Source of the DNA: Planktothricoides raciborskii GIHE-MW2
GTDB lineage: Bacteria; Cyanobacteriota; Cyanobacteriia; Cyanobacteriales; Laspinemataceae
Direction of reading: 5' to 3'
NCBI RefSeq assembly: GCF_040564635.1
Contig: NZ_CP159837.1
Span: 2,049,001-2,113,000, forward strand
DNA length: 64,000 nt
Shown here piece by piece: positions 36,620-46,000 of this stretch. The notes beneath the pieces were generated by a model. The model was given only the letters and a program-made list of their open reading frames with translations. It did not search any database and was not told the origin of the DNA. The translations under genes were made by a program, and so were the position numbers. How positions within the stretch are numbered: position 1 is the first letter of the stretch; each line of letters starts with the position of its first letter.

Positions 36620-38635
36620 ATGGCTTCGATCCGCAAAGTATTACCAACAATTCTGGTGTTGCAGATTAGCCTATCAATGGGTGTGATCGGTTGGATCTCC
36701 TATACTTCCGCCAAAAAAACGGTTTACGAACTCATTCGTCAATTGAGTTGGCAAGTCACCGAACATATCCATAATCAGGTAATGGCCTATTTGGATCCCT
36801 CACAAATGAGCCATCAACTGAGTCAAATTGTGGTTGATAATCAAAATTTAAACTTAAATAATTTTGATAATTTAGCGACTTATTTCTGGCGGATTGTTAT
36901 CCAAGATTCTGTTTTTGAACCAAAAAATGATTCAGCCCAGAATACTTTGATAAATATTGCCGAAAATCCCCAGTTATATAACGAAACTGGTAACCTCTTA
37001 GCATCCGTTCAATATATCATGTTTGGCAACGAGAAAGGCGAGTTTATCGGCGTGGAAAATCAAGATAATGCACAACTTATCTTGAGGCTGAAAACACCGG
37101 GTAATTCTCATAGAATTACATATCAATTGAACAACCAAGGACAAAAAGTTAGAGAAATAATCCGAGAAGACTACGATCCTCGGCTGCGCCCTTGGTATCA
37201 GGCAGCTAAACAGGCGAGAAAATTAACCTGGAGTCCAATTTATAGCTCTTCTTACGATCAAACCAGTTTAAGAATTAACCCGGTCTTACCTGTCTATGAT
37301 AACAATGGTTCATTGTTGGGGGTGTTTGGCATTGAAATGACCCTCCGACAAATCAGCGATTTTCTCAGTAATTTAGATATTGGTCAGAATGGCAAAGCAT
37401 TTATTATTGAAAGTTCAGGAAAACTGGTGGCGACTTCAGCGAATGAAATTCTCTCCATATCGACACCAGAAGGGAACCAACGACTCAATGCGTCGGAGAG
37501 TAGCGACCCACTGATCCAGTCCACTATGAAAAAATTACTGGCAGATAATATGATGGAGGGAGCTACCAAGCAGACGCAATTTGAGTTAAAGATTGACGGG
37601 GATTACCAATTTATTCAAGTGAAACCTCTCGATCATCCGCATTTAGATTGGACTATTATTGTCGTGATTCCTGAAGCTGATTTTATGGGCAATGTCTATG
37701 CTAATTTGCGGATGATACTGTTCCTTTATATCTTGGTTTTAGGGATTGCGATTTTGTTGGGAATTATCACGTCACAATGGATTTTAAAACCTGTAGGAAT
37801 TTTAAACCAAGCTGCCGGAGAAATTGAATCCGATCGCGAAGCGTGCCGGATGGCATTAGGTTTTAATTCCGAAACGTTGGCCGGGGTGAGCCAACGGCAA
37901 GATGAGTTAGGAGAACTGGCGCGAGTGTTTGTCGATATGTCTGACAAGATTTATGCCAGACAACAGCATTTAAAAAAGCAGATGGAGCAACTTAGCCAAG
38001 AAAAAAATTTAAAGAAAAAAGCCAATATTTTAATCAAACTATGTCAAGTTTATTATTTAAAAAAATTACTCAAAGAATCGAATAATATTAGACGGAAAAA
38101 AAACGATACATATCAGCAGTTAAACCTGCCAGACTTGCTTAAGTCAGTGAAGTTTTTTAACAATTTTTCTGCCCACGATATTCAAGAATTAATTAATATT
38201 GGTTATAAGACTACTCTAGGTGAAGGAGAATATATTTGTCGCGAAGATGAACCCGGTGATGCTTTTTATATTATTTTAGAGGGTTCGGTGGAAATTTATG
38301 TAGAAAAAATTAATAAGTTTTTAACCAATTTGTCTGCGGGGGCGTTTTTTGGAGAACTTTCTTTGCTGCTGGGAATTCCCCGGACAGCTACAGTTAGGAC
38401 GACGGAAGAAACGATCTTGTTTGTGGTCGATCGCCTGGGGTTGCAAAAACTATTGCAAACTTACCAAGAACTCGCTGACCAGATTGCTGCCGAACTCCAT
38501 AATCATAAGGCTGAATTAGATGAACGAAAAGAAATGCTGAAAAAATGGGGATTGCTTGATGAAAACGATCGCAGTTTTAGTGAAAATCCTTTAAGTTGGA
38601 TTCGCCAAGTTATGACCGTTCGCTTTGGGGTTTAA
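36620..38635 (+). CDS. Cache-HAMP-cyclic-nucleotide-binding membrane receptor 1
   Basis: A 671-residue receptor. Membrane segment 1 (about 8-29) is followed by an extracytoplasmic double-Cache domain (about 35-360) with YDPRLRPWYQAAKQ and GVFGIEMTLRQIS, the usual dCache signature. Membrane segment 2 (about 365-389) leads to a HAMP region, a basic coiled coil, and a cyclic nucleotide-binding domain (about 512-620). Its phosphate-binding cassette reads FFGELSLLLGIPRTATV, with the Glu and Arg that contact the ligand. There is no kinase, cyclase or methyl-accepting region, so the signal must pass by protein contact. It lies 75 bp after the DUF4159-like gene of the injection cluster and has a paralogue directly downstream. 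It may sense an external ligand and a second messenger and relay this to the injection machine. Confidence 0.9.
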   Translation: MASIRKVLPTILVLQISLSMGVIGWISYTSAKKTVYELIRQLSWQVTEHIHNQVMAYLDPSQMSHQLSQIVVDNQNLNLNNFDNLATYFWRIVIQDSVFEPKNDSAQNTLINIAENPQLYNETGNLLASVQYIMFGNEKGEFIGVENQDNAQLILRLKTPGNSHRITYQLNNQGQKVREIIREDYDPRLRPWYQAAKQARKLTWSPIYSSSYDQTSLRINPVLPVYDNNGSLLGVFGIEMTLRQISDFLSNLDIGQNGKAFIIESSGKLVATSANEILSISTPEGNQRLNASESSDPLIQSTMKKLLADNMMEGATKQTQFELKIDGDYQFIQVKPLDHPHLDWTIIVVIPEADFMGNVYANLRMILFLYILVLGIAILLGIITSQWILKPVGILNQAAGEIESDREACRMALGFNSETLAGVSQRQDELGELARVFVDMSDKIYARQQHLKKQMEQLSQEKNLKKKANILIKLCQVYYLKKLLKESNNIRRKKNDTYQQLNLPDLLKSVKFFNNFSAHDIQELINIGYKTTLGEGEYICREDEPGDAFYIILEGSVEIYVEKINKFLTNLSAGAFFGELSLLLGIPRTATVRTTEETILFVVDRLGLQKLLQTYQELADQIAAELHNHKAELDERKEMLKKWGLLDENDRSFSENPLSWIRQVMTVRFGV

Positions 38636-38652
38636 TTACGAGTAAAATACGA

Positions 38653-38679
38653 ATAACCAATAACCAATAACCACTAACA
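38653..38679. repeat. Heptanucleotide tandem repeat (ATAACCA), 3-4 units
   Basis: ATAACCA is repeated at 38653-38673 with a degenerate fourth unit. It fills the 56-bp spacer between the two receptor genes. Confidence 0.8.
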
Positions 38680-38691
38680 AAAATTAAAATT

Positions 38692-40653
38692 ATGGCTTCA
38701 ATCAGAAAATTATTACCCACTCTTGTGGTGATCCAAATATTTCTGGCAATGGGGGTGACTTGTTGGCTTTCGTTTATTGCGGCGAGGAAAGAGGTTGAAG
38801 ATTTAATCCGCAAGATTATTGTTCAAGAGAGCAACTTGGCTAAGTCTCAAGTGATAAAATACTTGGGAACGCCTCAGTTTTTCCAGAAAATGAATCAGAT
38901 TGCGATCGCCAATGGCAATTTAGATGTGGAGAATTTTCCCAATTTAGAGCGCCACTTTTGGCGTCAAGTTCAACTAGGCCAGACCCCCGGATTCGCGGGG
39001 GCTGGCTTTGAACCCGATGGTGCCGGGGCGATGAAAGAACAAGGCATTTCATATATCTTTTATGGCAATGCCCAAGGAGATTTTGTTGGAGTTGAGCGGC
39101 AAAAAGATGGTAAAAGCTTAATGCGAATCAGAACCCAGGAAACGGCACCCCTGCGGGTATTTTATGAACTGGATGCCCAAGGCAAGCGCAGTCCCGAAAT
39201 CAGACGACAAGAATACGATCCGCGAACACGACCGTGGTATAAAGCGGCTCTTAGGGAGGCTAAGGGCAGCAGAGGATTGATCTGGAGTCCGATTTATGCT
39301 TCCGCAAGGGATCAGAGTTTGGGGATTAATTCCGTTCTACCCATCTATGATAATAGTGGCGCTTTACGTGGGGTCATGGCGGCTGAGATCACCCTCGCGC
39401 AAATTAGTGAATTTTTGAGTGGTTTAAAGACCAGTCAGATGGCCAAAGCTTTTATTATTGATGGTTCAGGAAAAATGGTGGGGACTTCCGTGAATCAACC
39501 TCTTTCCACCGAAGATGGTCAACAAATTTTAGCCACGAAAAGTGGCGATCCAATGATTCAAGCGACGGCCAAAAAATTATTGTCTGATTATAAAATTTTG
39601 CAAATCCCGCCAAAACCGGAGCCGTTTTCTTTAGAAATTGATGGCGATCGCCTATTTGTCCACGTCAGTACCCTGCAAGAACTCGATCTGGATTGGCTGA
39701 TCGTTTTAATGATTCCAGAAGCGGATTTCATGGATGATATCTATGCTAATACCCAGATGACTCTGATATTAGGTTTTGCCGCTTTAGGGGGTGCAGTGGC
39801 TGTGTCTTTGATTACTTCCCGATGGATCGTTAAGCCCATCTCACTTTTGGACAAAGCAGCCCAAGAAATTCAGGCGGAAGAGTTTCACCCTGAAACCTTG
39901 GTGCCTGTACTCAAACGGGATGATGAACTGGGACAGTTAGCACGAGTTTTTCAAGAAATGGCGGTCAAAATCTATAACCGAGAAAAAGGCATGAAAAAAC
40001 AGATGGAGCAACTCCGGCTTGAGCAAGAGGAAGCCAAAGCAGCTACTCAATTAGCGACAATTAATCAAAAGTCTTATGTGCAAGATTTGTTAAGGCAAGC
40101 GCAAAAACTGCGAAGTAAAACTGAAGAATATCAAGCTTTAAATTTGGCCGATTTATTAAGAAAAGTTAAGTATTTTCATAATTTTTCCGAATCAGATATT
40201 CAAGAAATGATTAATATTGGCTATAAAAAACTTATTAAGGAAGGAGACTATGTTTGTCGCGAAGATGAACCTGGGGACGCTTTTTATATTATCCTCACGG
40301 GAACCGTAGAAATATATGTGGAAAAAATTAATAAATTTTTAACAACTTTATCCGATGGTACTTTTTTTGGCGAACTCTCTTTATTGTTGGGAATTCCTCG
40401 GACGGCGACGGTGCGAACCACTACGGATACTCTGTTATTTGTGGTGGATCGCGATGGGTTGCAAACTTTATTACAGAACTATCAAGAACTCGCTGACCAA
40501 ATTGCTCTGGAGTTGCACAAACATAAGGCAGAGTTAGATGAACGTCAAGAAATGTTTAAAAATTTGGGTTTAATCGAAGAAAATGATAATAGTTTTAATG
40601 AGAATCCTTTGAGTTGGATTCGTAAGCGAATCACTACACTATTTGGGGTGTAA
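38692..40653 (+). CDS. Cache-HAMP-cyclic-nucleotide-binding membrane receptor 2
   Basis: A 653-residue paralogue of the receptor at 36620 with the same order: N-terminal membrane segment after MASIRKLLPTLVVIQ, dCache (YDPRTRPWYKAALREA, RGVMAAEITLAQIS), second membrane segment (about 358-380), HAMP (ITSRWIVKPISLLDKAAQEI), coiled coil, and a cyclic nucleotide-binding domain (about 496-605) with the cassette FFGELSLLLGIPRTATV. The cytoplasmic halves are far more similar than the Cache halves, so the two probably sense different ligands but share the same output partner. The C termini end alike (NENPLSWIRKRITTLFGV). The start ATG is fixed by alignment with the paralogue. Confidence 0.9.
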   Translation: MASIRKLLPTLVVIQIFLAMGVTCWLSFIAARKEVEDLIRKIIVQESNLAKSQVIKYLGTPQFFQKMNQIAIANGNLDVENFPNLERHFWRQVQLGQTPGFAGAGFEPDGAGAMKEQGISYIFYGNAQGDFVGVERQKDGKSLMRIRTQETAPLRVFYELDAQGKRSPEIRRQEYDPRTRPWYKAALREAKGSRGLIWSPIYASARDQSLGINSVLPIYDNSGALRGVMAAEITLAQISEFLSGLKTSQMAKAFIIDGSGKMVGTSVNQPLSTEDGQQILATKSGDPMIQATAKKLLSDYKILQIPPKPEPFSLEIDGDRLFVHVSTLQELDLDWLIVLMIPEADFMDDIYANTQMTLILGFAALGGAVAVSLITSRWIVKPISLLDKAAQEIQAEEFHPETLVPVLKRDDELGQLARVFQEMAVKIYNREKGMKKQMEQLRLEQEEAKAATQLATINQKSYVQDLLRQAQKLRSKTEEYQALNLADLLRKVKYFHNFSESDIQEMINIGYKKLIKEGDYVCREDEPGDAFYIILTGTVEIYVEKINKFLTTLSDGTFFGELSLLLGIPRTATVRTTTDTLLFVVDRDGLQTLLQNYQELADQIALELHKHKAELDERQEMFKNLGLIEENDNSFNENPLSWIRKRITTLFGV

Positions 40654-40723
40654 TCCCTTTGATTATCGCTTTGGTCATCCCAACATGACTGTTATTGGTT
40701 ACTTGTTAACATCATTTTATAAT

Positions 40724-40751
40724 AACAAATAACAAATAACAAATAACAAAT
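40724..40751. repeat. Heptanucleotide tandem repeat (AACAAAT), 4 units
   Basis: Four exact AACAAAT units lie 12 bases before the ATG at 40764, in the spacer after the second receptor gene. Confidence 0.9.
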
Positions 40752-40763
40752 TTGGTGTGAAAT

Positions 40764-42980
40764 ATGGCGGAAAAACTGATTAGTACGCAGGTTCAGCAAC
40801 GGGAAATATCATTTAAACCGGGAGGCTCCCCGGCAGAGTTGATGGTGGGGGTGATTAATTGCAGCGATCGCTTTGCCTCCTTTCAACTGGAATTGATCGC
40901 TGCCGGGATCGAATCTCAGGAAAAAGCCTCTTGGTATAGTCTTTCTCCAGAAGTCAGCACCAAAAAACCCCCTGGTGCTGCTACGGAGTTTAGAATCGCG
41001 ATCGTCGCTCCTCCCACTCCCGGTTTTATCGGCATGATGAACTTAACCGTCCGGGTATTTTCTCTGGAACTGGGGGGAGAAGACCGGCAAATTATCCGTT
41101 TAATCGTGGAACAAGGAAGTAGTTCGGTTCCTTTGGTGCTGGAATTGCCGATGTCTCAGTTTCAGGCACTTCCCGACTCTCATCTAGAAATCCCGGTGCG
41201 AGTGACGAACCCTACCCAACTTTCGGTGAATGCGGTGGTGCGCTGTTTAGGCTTGGAATCCACTTGGTTTCCCGATGGTATGGAACGACAATTACAAATT
41301 GCCCCTGGGAAACAAGGACAAACCAGTTTTTCCTGTCAATTACCCCCCACCTCCCAAACCCTGAGTCAAGTCTATGGTTTTAAGGTGGAAGCTTCTCATG
41401 CCAAGGGTTCGCCAGCTTTGGCCGAAGGCTATATCGAAGTCCTCCCAGCGGGATATGTGGAGTTTAATTGCGACCCAAAGCGACGACAAATTCCCCCAGA
41501 ACGTTCTTGGTTGCAGACTTGGTTGCCCAGTTGGCGATCGCTGCCCGTCACCTATCAAGTAGCTGTTGAAAACGCCAGTAATCTTCAACAGCAAGTCAGT
41601 ATTCAGATGGTGGGCGAAGACCTGCCCAACTGCACCCTAGAACTATTTCCAGAACAAGAAAATATCGCCCCTGGAGAAATAAAACCCTTAGAACTGCGAG
41701 CCTGCAAGCGTCGCCCTTGGTTCGGTTGGGTACAAAAACTGATCTTGCAAGTCGGAGCAGTAGTTTCGGACAATCGCGTGGATGTCCGCAATGATATCCA
41801 AGTCCTGGAACTTGAAGTTATGCCCGTCATTCCTCGCTGGCTTCAAGGTAGTGGACTATTCCTGATCTTTTTGGTGATCGTTTTGGCGTTTCATTTAAAC
41901 CCCCAAGGTCACAAAAGCGCCGTGAACGCTGTCCAGTTGAGCGGACTTGCCGACTGGGTTGTGAGTGGGTCGAATGACCAAACCATCCGCACCTGGAGGG
42001 TGAAGGGAAATCACCTCGACGATCAAGGGGAGTTTGCTAAGTTCGATAAAGCGGTGCGAACGATTCGCTATCGCCCTCGTGATAATAATGCGATCGCCGT
42101 CGGACTGGAAAACGGTGAGATTCAACTCTGGGATTTGTTATCATCTAAGGGGAATAGGAATCAACCGCGACAAGCGATCGCCACTTTTTCTTATCAAAAA
42201 GCTGACCGGGTTTTATCTTTGGAATTTAGTGCTGACTCCCGCTACCTATTTAGCGGTCATGGCAGCGGTTTAGTCTTCCAGTGGGATACCGATCCCCAAA
42301 TACTCCAGCAAAGCCAACCATCCGCTGACACCTTCGAGTCCAGAGATATTATTAATCGACCGAACAATCGGTTTAATGCCGGTTTTGCCGTATATGCCCT
42401 GGAGTTGGTTGGTTCCGATCGCCAAACCCTGGCGATCGCCGGTCAATATAACAACCTGGTGTTGTGGAATCTTGGCAACAACAGCCGTCAAAACCTGCCC
42501 TATCCTGTACCGGGCAGTCAAGAAGACTATATTTTCAGTATCGATACCGCTGCATCCAAGCCCAATCTCTTAGCTACGGGCGATCGGCAGGGATACATTA
42601 CCCTCTGGGATCTCAACCTTTGCATGGCATCCCCTCAAAACTGCCAACCCATCGATCGATGGTCTAGCGGACATCAAGATCAACCCGTACAATCCGTGGC
42701 TTTAACTGCCGACGGTTGTCACCTGGTCAGTGGCGGTGCCGACGGGCGCATCATGCTTTGGCCCTTGACCCAAGCTGGTCGTCGTGCCAAACCAGAAGGA
42801 TATCCCGTCAAGCAGGCAAAAAACAAGGCCAAAAACAAAGAGATTATTAACAGTATTGACGTGAAACGGGTGGGGGATTATATGTTGATTATTAGTGGTA
42901 GCAGCGATCGGCAAGTTCGTTTTCAACGCCTACAACGCAAAACCATCGATCAAAAAGTCGCCCCAGGCTGTGGCTCTTGA
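40764..42980 (+). CDS. Membrane-anchored Ig-like / WD40 protein of the injection cluster
   Basis: A 738-residue protein in two halves. Residues 1-355 contain about three Ig/NEW3-type beta sandwiches (GGSPAELMVGVINCSDRFASF, LEIPVRVTNPTQLSVNAVV, YQVAVENASNLQQQVSIQM). One membrane segment follows (about 362-379, GLFLIFLVIVLAF). The C-terminal half is a WD40 propeller of about six to seven blades (VVSGSNDQTIRTWRV, AVGLENGEIQLWDL, LATGDRQGYITLWDL, VSGGADGRIMLWPL). No signal peptide is present, so the Ig half is probably cytoplasmic and the propeller on the other side, or the reverse. Since the Ig module also occurs in the tail protein I of this cluster, it may bind the baseplate to a membrane. Confidence 0.85.
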   Translation: MAEKLISTQVQQREISFKPGGSPAELMVGVINCSDRFASFQLELIAAGIESQEKASWYSLSPEVSTKKPPGAATEFRIAIVAPPTPGFIGMMNLTVRVFSLELGGEDRQIIRLIVEQGSSSVPLVLELPMSQFQALPDSHLEIPVRVTNPTQLSVNAVVRCLGLESTWFPDGMERQLQIAPGKQGQTSFSCQLPPTSQTLSQVYGFKVEASHAKGSPALAEGYIEVLPAGYVEFNCDPKRRQIPPERSWLQTWLPSWRSLPVTYQVAVENASNLQQQVSIQMVGEDLPNCTLELFPEQENIAPGEIKPLELRACKRRPWFGWVQKLILQVGAVVSDNRVDVRNDIQVLELEVMPVIPRWLQGSGLFLIFLVIVLAFHLNPQGHKSAVNAVQLSGLADWVVSGSNDQTIRTWRVKGNHLDDQGEFAKFDKAVRTIRYRPRDNNAIAVGLENGEIQLWDLLSSKGNRNQPRQAIATFSYQKADRVLSLEFSADSRYLFSGHGSGLVFQWDTDPQILQQSQPSADTFESRDIINRPNNRFNAGFAVYALELVGSDRQTLAIAGQYNNLVLWNLGNNSRQNLPYPVPGSQEDYIFSIDTAASKPNLLATGDRQGYITLWDLNLCMASPQNCQPIDRWSSGHQDQPVQSVALTADGCHLVSGGADGRIMLWPLTQAGRRAKPEGYPVKQAKNKAKNKEIINSIDVKRVGDYMLIISGSSDRQVRFQRLQRKTIDQKVAPGCGS

Positions 42981-43046
42981 TTCCCTCCCCTGCTCCCTCG
43001 CTCCCCCCTCGTTCCCCCCCCCGCTCACCGTTCCTTCCCGCTCCCA
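42981..43046 (-). other. Pyrimidine tract; G-rich on the minus strand
   Basis: Sixty-six bases almost free of purines on the plus strand (runs such as CCCCCCC). The minus strand has many runs of three or more G, enough for a G-quadruplex. It lies between the WD40 and Ig-repeat genes and is followed by an AACCAAT heptamer repeat (43057-43070). Confidence 0.6.
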
Positions 43047-43092
43047 AATAACAAAGAACCAATAACCAATAACAATATATAAGGAGAGACTA

Positions 43093-46000
43093 ATGACCAT
43101 TCAGCCCTTGAGCGCCCCTCCGGAGGAGATGAATGGCTTGAGCGTAAACAGCCGTCCCGGTCATTCTGTGGGCAGTCCCCTAGGAATTATCCGAAATCCG
43201 TCTGGACTCGCAACGGTCATCGCTGGAGACGAAGACGGTCTAAAACTCAGCATCACTGTCACCAATCAAGGTCCGATTAGTGCCTTGATTGATATTTATA
43301 TTGATGAAAAATCTCAGCCCGTCCGACAATGGTGTGTCTCTCCTCACGAATATCTCGCCCTCAACCCGGGACAGTCCAGTGAGGTGGTCTTAAAAATTAA
43401 AGTCCCGGACAACGCCATTCCCGATACCTACGATTATCTGCTGGTGGTCGATGCCCAACAGCATTATCCAGAAAATACCCCCATCTATCACCGGGCTAAA
43501 CTGCAAGTTATGCCGTTTGTGGAGGAAGCTCGCACCGCCACCGATGCTACCTTCACCCTTCAACCTGCCACCAGTTCTCTGCAACCGGCTATGTTGCAAC
43601 GGGGAGAACAACTGGAGTTAAAAGTTACGGTTCACAACCGATCCGACCGTGTGGATCGCTTTCGTCTCACTTGCCCGGATTTAGACTCCAAATGGTTTCG
43701 GGTGATCTATCCTGAAGGTTTGCCCCTAGCGGGCATTATTACCAGCACCCAAGGACTCGAACTCAACCCCGGAGACAAGGGAGATATTTTATTATTTTTA
43801 AGTCCACCCATGACCGCTTGGGCGGGAATGTACGCTCCAACAGTTCGGCTTTATTCAGAAAATAATCCCGATCTCGTATTACTAGATGTCGTTTATCTGG
43901 AAATCGCCGAATTTCACCTGATTACGGTAGATTTTATTACCTTGGTGAGTAAGGTAAAAAATCAAGCCGGGTTGTTTGAACTGCGCTTTCAAAATTCCGG
44001 CAATACCATTAGAGAAATTGATATTTTTGCCAAAGATGCCGATGAAGATAACATCTGCACTTATACCGTTGCGCCGTCAAAAGTGCGCTTGTCTCCCGGT
44101 GGTTCCGCGATCGCTGGAATTCAGGTAAAACCCACCAAAGGACGCCGCCCTTTTTATGGGCGAATGCTCAACTTTGTGGTTGACCTGGAAGATACCCAAA
44201 AGTTGCCCTTGCTGACGAATCATTTCCAAGGGACTTTGATGTGGGAACCCCGTCCTTGGTGGCAATTTTTACTCTTAGTTTTCCTGTTAACGGGCAGTTT
44301 AGCCGCCCTGATTTACTTCATTTTTTGGTTAATCACTAAACCACCAATTAAACCAGAGATTATTGAATTTTCTCCTGAACCGATTAAATATAAAGAAATT
44401 AATAATGATGCAATTCGCTTGAATTGGCGCATCGGCAATCCGCAAAAAATTGAATATATAAAAATTACGGGAATGTCCCCAGATGGCTTGGTATTAAGTG
44501 GGCCGTTTGTGTATGATTTGAGCCAGAAAACTCTGCCAAAAGAACTCCAAGATTTTTGTGTCCCAGAACCTCAACTCACTTGTCAAAATGTTTGGACTGA
44601 TGCCCGCAAATCCGGGGACTATATTTTTGAAATGACGGTGATGCCAAAAAAAGGCAGAAAAGCCGTAGAACCCGTTACCCTGAGAACAACTTCGGTGCGG
44701 ATTGAAGCAATTCCTGTTCCCCAAGCTGTTCAAGTTGAATCTACCCAACCTATTTATCAACAAGGAGGAAATCAAGGCAGGTCTTTATTAGCAGTTCCGG
44801 CCAGTATTCCCGGCACCGGGCAAAGTATCGGCCAAAGTTCTGGACAAAGTTCTGGACAAAGTACAGACCAAAGTATAGGCGATAGCGCATCCGCGCCGCT
44901 TCGCGATCGCATCTTACTCAATTGGCGCTTAAATAATCCCAATCAAATTAAACAATTGCGCTTAATGGGATTAAACCAAGAAGGCGTCATTCAAACTCAA
45001 AAAACTTATGACTTTACTCAGGGAATGTCCCCTGAATTAGAGCGCTATTGCCAGAAAAATCTGGATAGCACGGTTTTGACTTGTGAAAATGTACCCACGG
45101 ACGCGAAGGAACCCGGACTTTATATGTTTGAACTCCAAGTGATTCCCAGCATTGGGGATGGCTCACCGTCGGCAGTGATTAAAACTAATGCGATTCAAAT
45201 TAAGGGTATTCCTCAGCCGAAGATTGTCGAATTTGCTCCCAGTCAACTGGTGTATGAAGAGGTGAAGTTGAAAGCGGCAAATTTGGCCGCGAATCAAACT
45301 CCCGCAGCCAATACGGTCACTCCTAAAGTTAATAGTATTCTGCTAAATTGGCAGGTGGAACAGGTCAGTCAAGTTCAAGAGATAGGACTGATAGGGCGAT
45401 CGCCGGATGGTCGGGTGAATAGTCCCTTACAACGTTATGATTTTACCCAAGGAATTCCGGTAGCTTTAAAAGACTATTGCCGCCTCAGTGGGCCGCAACT
45501 TGTGTGCAAAAATGTCCCCACGGGAGCCAATCAACCGGATGATTATATTTTTGACTTAATTGTCTTACCCAAAAACGCTCAAACCCAAGAAGGCATTACC
45601 ACCAAAAAAACCGAAATTATTAAAATTATACCGGAACCCGTGCCAATTAATATTCTGGCATTTAATATTAATGGACAAGCCGCCGCACCGAAATATATTT
45701 TTGAAACTCAACCGAAAACAAAACCCATTGTCCTGACCTTATTCTGGCAAGTCAGTGGGGGTCAAGATATGAAAGTAGAGATTTTGCCCGCCCCGGGCAG
45801 TGTCTCGCCCCAGGGTTCTGTCACCTATCCCGTCACCCCAGACCCAGGGCAAGAAACCATTACCCTGAAAGTCACCAATGCTCAAGGTCAAGAACTAACC
45901 CGCACCGTGGCCATTCAAACCTTAGCACCGCCGCCACCACCGCCACCGCCTGCGCCCCCTGTAGCTGCCACTCCGGGCGGTGCAGGAGCCGCTGCGGGTG

